A stretch of DNA of 44,986 nt from Acetobacteraceae bacterium (lineage in GTDB: Bacteria; Pseudomonadota; Alphaproteobacteria; Acetobacterales; Acetobacteraceae), in contig CANJJS010000036.1 of the NCBI GenBank assembly GCA_947474705.1, positions 1-44,986 of the forward strand. The letters run 5' to 3'. Within the stretch, counting starts at the first letter, position 1. The number at the start of each line of letters is the position of its first letter. The position numbers and the translations under genes are program-made. The notes under the pieces were generated by a model, which worked only from the letters and a program-made list of their open reading frames with translations, made no database searches and was not told where the DNA came from. This document shows, piece by piece, positions 1 to 7,118 of this stretch.

Positions 1-527
1 AAGCCGTTTCGAGAATTGTATTCGCGGTTGCCGGAGACGGCGGAATCGACGGTGACGATCAGCGCCTCGTAGCCCGCGGCTTTGGCGCGTTCGATGATTT
101 GGTAGGACAGGTCGCGGCGGCGCCAGACGTAAAGCTGGAACCAGAGCCGGCCGCCCGCTTCGGAGGCAATGGTTTCCATGGCGGTCATGGATGCCGTGGA
201 AAGCGTCAGGGGAATGCCCGCTTTCGCGGCGGCCTTGGCCAGTGCCAGTTCGCCGCGATACCAGCACAGGCCCGCGGCGCCGGTGGGGGCGATCGCCATG
301 GGGAAGGCGATCTCCTTGCCGAACAACGTTGTTTTGGTGGAACGGCCGGAGACATTGACCAAGGATTTATGGCGGAGTTTGACGTCGGTGAAGGCGGTGC
401 GGTTGTCGGCGACGGCCAGGTGATCCTCGCTGGCCCGGTCGACGAATTCGAACAGGCCTTTGGGGAGACGGCGTTTCGCCGCCTCCCGCAGGTCGAAGAT
501 ATTGTAGCAGTCGTCGAGCGCGGCCAT
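1..527 (-). CDS. FMN-dependent alpha-hydroxy-acid dehydrogenase (partial, N-terminal part)
   Basis: The first ~175 residues are present; the rest runs off the left edge. The family (lactate/glycolate/mandelate dehydrogenase-like TIM barrels) oxidises 2-hydroxy acids to 2-keto acids with FMN. The visible part starts MAALDDCYNIFDLREAAKRR and contains FEFVDRASED, FPMAIAPTGAAGL and RLWFQLYVWRRRDLSYQ, all typical of this family's N-terminal half. It closely resembles the gene just upstream, so the two are tandem paralogues. Its ATG shares one base with the TGA of that gene (TGATG), which implies translational coupling. Substrate cannot be told from sequence, and the catalytic His/Arg region lies outside the window. 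Confidence 0.9.
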   Translation of the reverse strand, partial: MAALDDCYNIFDLREAAKRRLPKGLFEFVDRASEDHLAVADNRTAFTDVKLRHKSLVNVSGRSTKTTLFGKEIAFPMAIAPTGAAGLCWYRGELALAKAAAKAGIPLTLSTASMTAMETIASEAGGRLWFQLYVWRRRDLSYQIIERAKAAGYEALIVTVDSAVSGNREYNSRNG

Positions 528-1711
528 CAGACGCCCGCCATCCGGTTCGATTCGCGATCGGCGAAGAAGATGTCGGTGGTGATCTCGTCGACGCGGTTGC
601 AGCCGGTATAGGCCATGGTTTTGTTCATCTCGGTCTGGATGATGTTGATGGCCTTGTTGGCGCCGGCCTCGCCGCCGACGGCGGTGCCGTAGAGCGTGGC
701 GCGGCCCGTCAACACGCATTTGGCGCCGCGTGCCACGGCTTTGACGATGTCGGAGCCGCGGCGGATGCCGGAATCGAGCAGGACGGTAATTTTATCGCCC
801 ACCGCCTCGGCGATTTCGGGCAGCATGTCGATGGTCGCGGCGGCGCTGTCCATGTTGCGCCCGCCGTGGTTGGACACGACGATGCCGTCGACCCCGGCGC
901 TGACAGCCTTCAACGCGTCGTCCACGCGGTTGATGCCTTTCAGCATCAAAATGCCTGGCCATTTGTCGCGGAAAATCTTGACATCGTCCCAGTTGAGGGA
1001 ATCCTGGCGCATGACCTCGCGGGCAAACGTGTCCTGGCCGATGACGCGGCGGTAGGGTTCCGGGTAGTTTTCGTTGCGCGGCATGCCGATTGTCGTGAGA
1101 TATTTCATCAGCACGTTAATGAACCAGCCCGGACGCTGCATGATGTCCATGGTGAAGCGCGGGGTGGGGGAGAAGGGCAGGTTCAGGCCGTTTTTGGCGT
1201 TGTATTCGCGGTTCGGCGGCACGATCGTATCGGTTGTGACGATCAGGGCCTCGAAGCCGTTGTTCTTGGCGCGTTCGATCAACTGGTAGGACAATTCGCG
1301 TTGCTTCCAGACGTAAAGCTGGAACCACAAGCGGAAATTGGCCTCCTTGGCGATTTTTTCCATCGAGGTCATGGCGCCCGTGGCCAAGGTGAAGGGGATC
1401 TTCATCTTGGCGGCCGCCTTGGCCAATTCAAGCTCTCCTTCATACCAGCACAGGCCCGCGGCGCCGGTGGGGGCGATGGCCATGGGGGCGGAGATTTCCT
1501 TGCCGAACAGCATGGTCTTGGTCGACCGTCCCGAGACATCGACCAAGGACCGGTGGCGCAGCTTGATCCGCTCGAACGCGGCGCGGTTGTTGCGCAAGGC
1601 GACCTCGTCTTCCGTGGAACGGTCGACGAATTCGAACATGGCTTTCGGCAGCTTGCGCTTCGCGGCGTCGCGAAGGTCGAAGATATTGTAGCAGTCGTCG
1701 AGCGCGGACAT
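527..1711 (-). CDS. FMN-dependent alpha-hydroxy-acid dehydrogenase
   Basis: A 394-residue protein, full length for the lldD/glycolate oxidase family. It starts at MSALDDCYNIFDL, the same point as its tandem paralogue; the open frame continues far upstream but that part is repeat-derived. Visible signatures are PMAIAPTGAAGLCWY (FMN site), LWFQLYVWKQRE, the catalytic SNHGGRNMD with His and Arg, DSGIRRGSDIVKAVARGA and TGRATLYG (phosphate binding). The reaction should be oxidation of a 2-hydroxy acid to a 2-oxo acid, passing electrons to a quinone, cytochrome or oxygen. No membrane-insertion segment is obvious. It is the first gene of a coupled pair and diverges from the ketopantoate-reductase-like gene across a palindromic repeat. 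Confidence 0.92.
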   Translation of the reverse strand: MSALDDCYNIFDLRDAAKRKLPKAMFEFVDRSTEDEVALRNNRAAFERIKLRHRSLVDVSGRSTKTMLFGKEISAPMAIAPTGAAGLCWYEGELELAKAAAKMKIPFTLATGAMTSMEKIAKEANFRLWFQLYVWKQRELSYQLIERAKNNGFEALIVTTDTIVPPNREYNAKNGLNLPFSPTPRFTMDIMQRPGWFINVLMKYLTTIGMPRNENYPEPYRRVIGQDTFAREVMRQDSLNWDDVKIFRDKWPGILMLKGINRVDDALKAVSAGVDGIVVSNHGGRNMDSAAATIDMLPEIAEAVGDKITVLLDSGIRRGSDIVKAVARGAKCVLTGRATLYGTAVGGEAGANKAINIIQTEMNKTMAYTGCNRVDEITTDIFFADRESNRMAGV

Positions 1712-1786
1712 CTGAGTTCCCCCTTGGACCGCCGATGATGCGGGCACATCCGCCGGTGTCAAGCGGGCTGGTTCGCGGCGGGTTTG

Positions 1787-2033
1787 GCGCCGGGGCGCTG
1801 CCCCGGACCCCGCGAGGGGCTCTGCCCCCTCGACCCCCGCCAGGGGCACGTCCCCTGGACCGCGATCGATTTTGGTAGGTGGATCGGGGAGGGCCATGCG
1901 AGGCCGTTGAAACATCCGTGGAAGGCCCTCCCCGATCCACCTACCAAACCCCGGGGTTCCAAGGGCGAGCCCTTGGTGGGGTCGAGGGGCAAAGCCCCCC
2001 GGGGTCTGGGGCAGCGCCCCAGCGTCGAACCCG
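1787..2033. repeat. Extragenic palindromic repeat, family 1, copy A
   Basis: About 250 bp fill most of the gap between divergent genes (1712-2167). The core is a perfect 25-bp inverted repeat at 1871-1895 and 1924-1948 around a 28-nt loop. The outer arms are a series of smaller GC-rich hairpins (for example ggggctctgccccctcg on the left and gaggggcaaagccccc on the right) that are roughly complementary to each other. Two further copies with the same plan but different core stems lie at 31267-31505 and 37843-38101. No transposase is encoded. It separates two divergent promoters, so it may affect both, but that is inference. Confidence 0.85.
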
Positions 2034-2167
2034 CGCCAGACCAGCCCCTCTTGCGGCACGGGCCGGAAAGGCGCGATCCTGGCGGAAGCGCGGTCAGCAA
2101 GGCCGCCAATCCGAGAAAAATGCCGGCCGCCGCGCAATGCCGCGCGTGGGACGGAGGGAGAAAATAA

Positions 2168-3238
2168 ATGGCCAGGAAATACCATGTTCTGATCATGGGG
2201 GCGTCGTACGGCTCTTTGCTCGCGGCGAAGCTGGGGCTCGCGGGGCACTCGGCGCATCTGATTTGTTTGCCGGCGGAAGCGGACCTGATCAACGCCGAGG
2301 GCGCGATCGTGCGGATGCCGGTGAAGGGGCGCGACGGGCTGGTGGAGGTCAACTCGCGGGCGCTGCCGGGGAAATTGACGGCGGGCGGGCCGGCGGGGGT
2401 CGATCCCTCCCAGTATAATCTGGTGGTGCTGGCGATGCAGGAACCGCAATACCGGGTACCGGAGGTGCGGGCGTTGCTGGACGCGGTGGCGAAGTCTCGG
2501 GTGCCGTGCATGTCCATCATGAACATGCCGCCGCAGGCGTATCTGGAGCGTATTCCTTCGATCGATTCTGAGGCGATTCGCGCGGCTTATACCGACTCGA
2601 CGGTGTGGGACAGTTTCGATCCCGCGACGATCACGCTGTGCAGTCCCGATCCGCAGGCGTTTCGTCCGCCTGAGGACAAAGTCAACGTCCTACAGGTGCG
2701 GTTGCCGACGAATTTCAAGGCGGCGCGGTTTGCTTCGGACGCGGATACGCAGATTCTGCGGGATTTGCAGGCGGATATCGAGGCGGCGCGGTTCGAGGTC
2801 GGCGGCGAGAAGATCGAGCTTCCGGTGAAGCTGAAGGTGCATGATTCCGTGTTTGTGCCTCTGGCGAAATGGTCGATGCTGCTGGCGGGGAATTACCGCT
2901 GCGTGCAGGCCGACGCGATGCGGCCGATCAAGGATGCCGTGCACAGCGACCTCGCGGCGACGCGGGCGGTGTACGAATGGGTGTTCGACCTGAGCGTGTC
3001 GCTGGGCGCGAAGCCGTCCGATCTGGTGCCGTTCGAGAAATACGCGAACGCGGCGTTGTCGTTGTTGACACCGTCCTCGGCGGCGCGGGCTCTGGCGGCG
3101 GGGGCGCCGAATATCGAGCGGGTCGATAAGCTGGTGCAGATCATCGCGGCCAGTAAGGGCAAGCAGTTGGATGTGCTCGACCAGACGGTGGCGCTGGTCG
3201 ATGGATGGGTCGCGAAGAACCGGGCGAAAGCGGGCTGA
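2168..3238 (+). CDS. Ketopantoate reductase (PanE/ApbA)-like oxidoreductase
   Basis: A 356-residue protein with an N-terminal Rossmann segment HVLIMGASYGSLLAAKLGLAGH, where the usual GxGxxG reads GASYGS, followed by a helical C-terminal domain with a KLKVHDSVFVPLAKWSMLL stretch in the position of the ApbA C-terminal domain. The family reduces 2-keto acids such as ketopantoate with NADPH. The modified glycine loop and divergent C-terminus argue against true pantothenate synthesis. Lying opposite two 2-hydroxy-acid dehydrogenases, it may act on a related 2-keto/2-hydroxy acid (inference). A strong ribosome site, GGAGGGAGAAAATAA, precedes the ATG. Confidence 0.75.
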   Translation: MARKYHVLIMGASYGSLLAAKLGLAGHSAHLICLPAEADLINAEGAIVRMPVKGRDGLVEVNSRALPGKLTAGGPAGVDPSQYNLVVLAMQEPQYRVPEVRALLDAVAKSRVPCMSIMNMPPQAYLERIPSIDSEAIRAAYTDSTVWDSFDPATITLCSPDPQAFRPPEDKVNVLQVRLPTNFKAARFASDADTQILRDLQADIEAARFEVGGEKIELPVKLKVHDSVFVPLAKWSMLLAGNYRCVQADAMRPIKDAVHSDLAATRAVYEWVFDLSVSLGAKPSDLVPFEKYANAALSLLTPSSAARALAAGAPNIERVDKLVQIIAASKGKQLDVLDQTVALVDGWVAKNRAKAG

Positions 3239-3250
3239 CGGCCGAGGCTG

Positions 3251-3296
3251 GGCCTACCCCGTGGCGTGGCCCATGGGGTGGCCATTGGGGTAGGCC
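3251..3296. terminator. Bidirectional terminator-like hairpin between convergent genes
   Basis: The arms ggcctacccc (3251-3260) and ggggtaggcc (3287-3296) are perfectly complementary and enclose a further tggcc/ggcca pairing. It lies 12 bases past the stop of the ketopantoate-reductase-like gene and overlaps the last codons of the convergent hypothetical gene, whose C-terminal peptide PAYPNGHPMGHATG is therefore encoded by a hairpin. There is no clear T-run. Confidence 0.5.
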
Positions 3297-3775
3297 GGCA
3301 TTGTGGCGTGTAACGCCGCCCGCGAGGTGAGCGTGGCGGTGGGGTGCGTTGGAAATCCGGGGTCTCGCACGGGCCGCGGGGTGGTTGGCCGCGGTTTGGG
3401 CGGGGGCTCGGGCCGGGCGGGTTCGGCCCCGGTTTTGGCGACGGGCTTGGCGACGGGTTTGGCGGGCGCGTGGCGTTTTTCCAACTGCCTCTGCCACTGC
3501 GCCAAAGCCCGGCCGATCGTCACCGCCTGGGCGCGCAGCTTTGTCTGGCGCGCCGGGTCGGCGGCGGAATCGAAACTGTCTTTCACCGCGGCATTCAGAA
3601 GAAATTGCAGCGTGACGCAGTTGGCGGCGATCGTCGCCTCCATCGCGTCCGCCGGGGCATGGGCCGCGAACAGCGCGGCGATGGCGGAGCGGCGGATTTG
3701 GGCGGCCTGTTGGGTCTCTCCGCGCGAGGCGGTGGCCTGGAAAATGCCGTCGAGAAGATAGGCGTTGAGGTCCAT
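3254..3775 (-). CDS. Conserved hypothetical protein, Pro-rich C-terminus
   Basis: A 173-residue soluble protein of unknown function. Residues 1-105 are helical and Ala/Leu-rich (MDLNAYLLDGIFQATASRG, then AANCVTLQFLLNAAVKDSFD), and residues ~106-173 are a low-complexity Pro/Lys/Ala tail with repeated KPVAKPVAK. There is no signal peptide or membrane segment. A compact N-terminal domain plus a disordered tail and proper codon usage argue for a real gene. The last codons sit in a palindrome shared with the convergent gene. I do not recognise the family. Confidence 0.6.
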   Translation of the reverse strand: MDLNAYLLDGIFQATASRGETQQAAQIRRSAIAALFAAHAPADAMEATIAANCVTLQFLLNAAVKDSFDSAADPARQTKLRAQAVTIGRALAQWQRQLEKRHAPAKPVAKPVAKTGAEPARPEPPPKPRPTTPRPVRDPGFPTHPTATLTSRAALHATMPAYPNGHPMGHATG

Positions 3776-3887
3776 GGCGGAGGCTCCGTTGCCCTATGGC
3801 GACGGAGGGAGATGAGGGGCGATGGGGCGGGCGCGTCAAGAACAAAACGGGAGCCTATGTTGTGCCGGGGGAGAGTGGGGGTTTGTC

Positions 3888-3917
3888 CACAGATGCACAC
3901 AGATGCACACAGATGGG
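3888..3917. repeat. Short tandem repeat, 10-nt unit
   Basis: The unit agatgcacac occurs 2.7 times with no mismatch. It sits in a gene-poor stretch (3776-4261) that otherwise holds only a decayed reading frame and small hairpins. Confidence 0.7.
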
Positions 3918-3981
3918 CCGCGGCGGCGGTGGCGTGGGTGGAGAACGGCGGCGGGGTCGCTGTTGGGTGTGCGGGGGCGTG

Positions 3982-4200
3982 GCGGGGTCGGGGGTTTTTG
4001 GCTTTGTGTTCTTCCAGCAGGCGGAGAATCTCGGCCTCGAACGGAATCGGGGCGATGCGGGCGGGGTCGTAAGCGGGCAGGTGCGGCAGGGGATCGTTCA
4101 GGCGTTCCAGCACGGCGCGGCAGCCCAAGGCATTCTGGCCGTGTTGGTCCTGACCAACACGGGTGGTATTCGGCGGATCGCTCCGCTTGATTTGTTCCAC
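3982..4200 (-). pseudogene. Possible degraded small coding region
   Basis: About 73 codons look protein-like (CRAVLERLNDPLPHLPAYD, PIPFEAEILRLLEEHKAKN) before the frame runs into low-complexity sequence, the 10-nt tandem repeat and finally an out-of-frame overlap with the next gene. The only start is a GTG at 4200, inside a hairpin, and there is no clear ribosome site. The segment also contains a perfect small hairpin, gtgttggtc/gaccaacac (4141-4160). It could be a short real gene with a different end, a relic or chance. Confidence 0.3.
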
Positions 4201-4229
4201 TCGCGCCCATCCCTTGGAATGGGCGCGAG
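4200..4229. terminator. Hairpin downstream of the MACPF gene
   Basis: A perfect 11-bp stem, ctcgcgcccat (4200-4210) with atgggcgcgag (4219-4229), around an 8-nt loop, 33 bases after the stop codon of the minus-strand MACPF gene. It is placed to end that transcript, but no T-run follows, so intrinsic termination would be weak. Confidence 0.4.
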
Positions 4230-4261
4230 CGGACGTCGCCGATTGAGGACCGCTACTTCTT

Positions 4262-5908
4262 TCAGCTTGCGGTCAACCACATGACATAAGCAGTGCTGTC
4301 CGCGTGGGTCACACTGCCATAGGCGTCAGTGTTAAACTCAGCCCAGGTCCTGTCTGTCGACGGGAAGGTTTGTCTTACAAGGTTGCCCTCGCCGCCGCCG
4401 GATAGCGTCACCTTCACGCCGCCGCCAATCATTGGTCCAGGCGACGTCGCGACCGCTGTGCCGTGGCTGACATCGCGCAACGTTTGATTTGAACCGTCCG
4501 CTGTCAGAGTGACATCCGTCACGCTGATCCCGATCGCAACCACCTGCAGTGAGACATTGGTGGCGGCGGCTTGGTAATCCCAAACATCGCCGGTCCAGAC
4601 GTTGTTCCCGGCAGGCCCGGCAGGATAGCTGGACATCAGAAATTTTCCACTGCCCGTTTCGCAGTCTGTGGAGACGCCGCCGCCGGTGAGTGTATAGCCC
4701 ACCGGGAGTGTGGCGGTCGCTGTATCGTGACCTGTACCGGGGTTGGCGCCGAAGGCAGATGCATACCTCACCGAAATCAGGTTGTCTGGATCGTAAATCG
4801 CGATCGCATAAGCAGTGAGTGTTTGGGTCGCGGGGTCGGCTGCAATCTCCGCGTCATGAGAGTGTGCCCGCCATCCGGTGATGACACCGCTATTGGATAT
4901 GACCGGATAACTGCCGGCAAGCCAACTGGTGACGCTGTCGTGCGGGGTCAGGGCGGCCCCGCCGCCGACAATTTTGTAGTCCGAGGGCGGGGTAACATCG
5001 ACCTTGGTTTCTTGTCCCGCCAAGCAGGGCGTGGATTGGTTAAAAAATGAAGGATTGTTGATGCTGTGCTTCAAAATTCTCAATTGTATATATTTATACA
5101 GTGTCGTTTGCGCGGTGTCGTTGGCCGCCAGCATCCATAGTTCTTTGGCTTCCTGAAGCCCACTGACCGTGCTCTCGGTACAAGAATCATACCAGTCTGT
5201 AAAGCTTTTTGCATCTGTCGCTGTTATATTCCCCGCCTTACCGGCATCGCCGCCAAACGTAACGACATCAGCGGAAAAGCTCTTTGAGGATAAGCTTGTC
5301 TTTAAGCTGGCGGTCGCGCTGGCGGTACCCGAAATGTCGCCAACGCCACGATACGCGGCTGTCACCGTCGCGTGGACCGACTCCATGTCGGTGGCGCTGC
5401 TTGTCTCCGCCGTCACAGACATCGACAGCCTGCCGCCGAGATACACGCCAATAATCAGATGCGTGCCAAAACTATTTGTGAATGTCTCCGCATCGCTCAA
5501 TGAACCGATGGCGTCGAGCTGCGCCAACATCGTGGGATCCAGACACGCGCGAATGTCTGAATTTGTGGTGGCCCGCGCGAACCGGACGGCGCCTAACCGC
5601 GTGTAAGCATGATACCAATAATTGTACATTGTGGAGGACTGACAGCTAATCTTTTCGGCACTGGCCTGGACCGATCCACTGTAAACGCCGTAACTGCCGG
5701 ATATCCCGATCGACGCCGCGATTTTCGTGCGAGTTTCACTCGCCGAACTGGTCGTCTCGCCATGGCCTTTAAATCGATCATAATCGATCGGCGGAACGGT
5801 CTCAACGGGCGGAGATGGCACGTTCGGATTTAGATAGCTTGAAAGAAAATACAATGTGTTCGCGGGATCACTGGCGATCTCTTTTTGAAAGGCATTGAAT
5901 TGCCACAA
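4262..5908 (-). CDS. MACPF (membrane attack complex/perforin) domain protein with three C-terminal beta modules; start frame-disrupted
   Basis: A 548-residue open frame. Residues ~45-250 form the MACPF region, with the signature FTNSFGTHLIIGVYLGG at 143-159 (Phe/Tyr-Gly-Thr-His, then Gly-Gly) followed by amphipathic Ser/Thr/Ala-rich stretches of the kind that become membrane hairpins. Residues ~302-372, 394-463 and 478-546 are three related beta-rich modules, each with a GGG motif, then SYP or TFP, then Trp. MACPF proteins oligomerise into pores or act as receptor-binding effectors. There is no Sec or Tat signal. The only start in this continuous frame is a TTG at 5908 without a good ribosome site. 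A well-placed ATG at 5951, with GGAG six bases upstream, is out of frame because of a nine-C run; eight C would give MSTPPKYAAPSSVILWQFNA. Base composition is AT-richer than neighbours, suggesting transfer. Confidence 0.85.
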   Translation of the reverse strand: MWQFNAFQKEIASDPANTLYFLSSYLNPNVPSPPVETVPPIDYDRFKGHGETTSSASETRTKIAASIGISGSYGVYSGSVQASAEKISCQSSTMYNYWYHAYTRLGAVRFARATTNSDIRACLDPTMLAQLDAIGSLSDAETFTNSFGTHLIIGVYLGGRLSMSVTAETSSATDMESVHATVTAAYRGVGDISGTASATASLKTSLSSKSFSADVVTFGGDAGKAGNITATDAKSFTDWYDSCTESTVSGLQEAKELWMLAANDTAQTTLYKYIQLRILKHSINNPSFFNQSTPCLAGQETKVDVTPPSDYKIVGGGAALTPHDSVTSWLAGSYPVISNSGVITGWRAHSHDAEIAADPATQTLTAYAIAIYDPDNLISVRYASAFGANPGTGHDTATATLPVGYTLTGGGVSTDCETGSGKFLMSSYPAGPAGNNVWTGDVWDYQAAATNVSLQVVAIGISVTDVTLTADGSNQTLRDVSHGTAVATSPGPMIGGGVKVTLSGGGEGNLVRQTFPSTDRTWAEFNTDAYGSVTHADSTAYVMWLTAS

Positions 5909-5951
5909 AATAACGCTTGACGGAGCCGCGTACTTGGGGGGGGGTACTCAT
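5868..5951 (-). other. Out-of-frame leader ORF of the MACPF gene (27 aa)
   Basis: This frame begins at the ATG with the best ribosome site in the region (GGAG at 5958-5961, six bases before the ATG). It reads MSTPPQVRGSVK and stops after 27 codons, inside the MACPF coding region. Losing one C (or gaining two) in the tract at 5936-5944 would connect this start to the MACPF frame. The present sequence therefore looks like an OFF state, a disabled gene or an indel error. Confidence 0.7.
5936..5944. repeat. Homopolymer tract, nine G (nine C in coding strand)
   Basis: An uninterrupted run of nine G on the plus strand lies at codons 3-6 after the probable ATG of the MACPF gene. Such runs near a 5' end are classical slipped-strand sites. 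Confidence 0.95.
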
Positions 5952-6353
5952 ATTATTCTCCACATTTTTGGATCGCCATGAACTGAGGCTTAGGCGCCGA
6001 GTGTCCGCCGCAGCCCAGTAGTAGTCTGAGTGTGCGGATATCACGGTTAGCATGCGAGTGTGCGAAATGCAACTGGCCGGCTCTGAAGGCGCAGGGCGGA
6101 TTTTGTGGCATCGTGTGGGTTGTTGTCAGGCAAGGGACGATCGATCGTGTCCATGCGTCGACTGCCCGGGGCGGGTCACTGTTCGATCCAGTTATGTCAG
6201 GCCGCGACAGGTGTTGGTATTTGAGAGGTTTTGACGAAAATCATGGATCGCGTGGTCCGGCCGCCGCATCCAGGCCGGTTCACCCTGGATCAGCGTCCGG
6301 GCGGCTCGCGCTTCATGAACAGCGCGGTCAATCCCTGAGCCCGGGCGTCCGGG
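5952..6353. other. Intergenic region upstream of the MACPF gene
   Basis: About 400 bases hold no convincing gene. It should contain the MACPF promoter. On the minus strand near 6298-6352 a short out-of-frame peptide, ARAQGLTALFMKREPPGR, resembles the C-terminus of the adjacent crotonase gene (EGMEAFLGKRAPVWKGR); it may be a relic of a second copy or chance. Confidence 0.4.
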
Positions 6354-7118
6354 TCAGCGTCCTTTCCAGACCGGGGCGCGCTTGCCGAGAAAGGCTTCCA
6401 TGCCTTCCCGGAAATCCTCGCTGGTGTAACAAAGGCGGATCAGATCCTCGTCCGGCGGCAGGGTGTCGCGCATTCTCCGCAGGGCTTCCTTGGTCGCGCG
6501 CAGGGTCAGCGGGGCATTGGCGGCGACCTGGCGGGCGAGGTCCTCCGCCCGTGCCATCAGCGTTGTCTGGTCCGCCGCGACTTCCGACACCAGCCCGCTC
6601 GCCAGTGCCTCCTGGGCGTTCAGCAGGCGTGCCGTGAAGATCATTTCGACGACTCGCGCGGTGCCGATCAGGGCGGACAGGCGGGCCAGGTTGGCCATCG
6701 ACAGGCAGTTGCCAAGGGTGCGGGCGATGGGGAAGCCGAAGCGGGCGTTGGCGGCGGCGATGCGCAGGTCGCAGGCGGCGGCGATGCCCGCGCCGCCGCC
6801 GGTGCAGGCGCCGGAGACGGCGGCGATCGTTGGGATTTCGCAGCGTTCGAGGGCGCCCAGGACGCGGTCGAGTTTGGCTTCGTAGGCGATGGCGTCTTCG
6901 GCGGCGCGGAAGTCGCGGAACTGGGCGATATCGGTGCCGGCGGCGAAGGCCTTGTCGCCGGCGCCGGTCAGGATCAGGGCTTTCGCCCCGCCGGGATCGG
7001 CGGCGATTTCGGCGAGGCGTTCGTACATGGCGAAGGTCAGCGCGTTGCGCGCGGCGGGCCGGTTCAGCGTGACGAAGCCGATGCCGTCCCGGATGTCATA
7101 GAGAAGTTCCCGATCCAT
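6354..7118 (-). CDS. Enoyl-CoA hydratase/isomerase (crotonase) family protein
   Basis: A 254-residue protein of normal crotonase length. It shows FVTLNRPAARNAL near the N-terminus, the CoA/oxyanion pocket KAFAAGTDIAQF (57-68) and VSGACTGGGAGIAAACDLRIA (about 101-121), and the C-terminal EGMEAFLGKRAPVWKGR. The place where classical hydratases carry a catalytic Glu (FGxPE) reads FGFPIARTLGNC, with no acid, so hydration of a 2-enoyl-CoA is not assured; isomerase, hydrolase or lyase chemistry is possible. It overlaps the upstream DUF429-like gene by 23 bases and is last in that transcription unit. Confidence 0.88.
   Translation of the reverse strand: MDRELLYDIRDGIGFVTLNRPAARNALTFAMYERLAEIAADPGGAKALILTGAGDKAFAAGTDIAQFRDFRAAEDAIAYEAKLDRVLGALERCEIPTIAAVSGACTGGGAGIAAACDLRIAAANARFGFPIARTLGNCLSMANLARLSALIGTARVVEMIFTARLLNAQEALASGLVSEVAADQTTLMARAEDLARQVAANAPLTLRATKEALRRMRDTLPPDEDLIRLCYTSEDFREGMEAFLGKRAPVWKGR

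Noticed and set aside
6298-6352. Short peptide resembling a crotonase C-terminus just after the crotonase stop
   Set aside because: Only about 18 residues, out of frame with everything; too short to call a duplicated gene relic.
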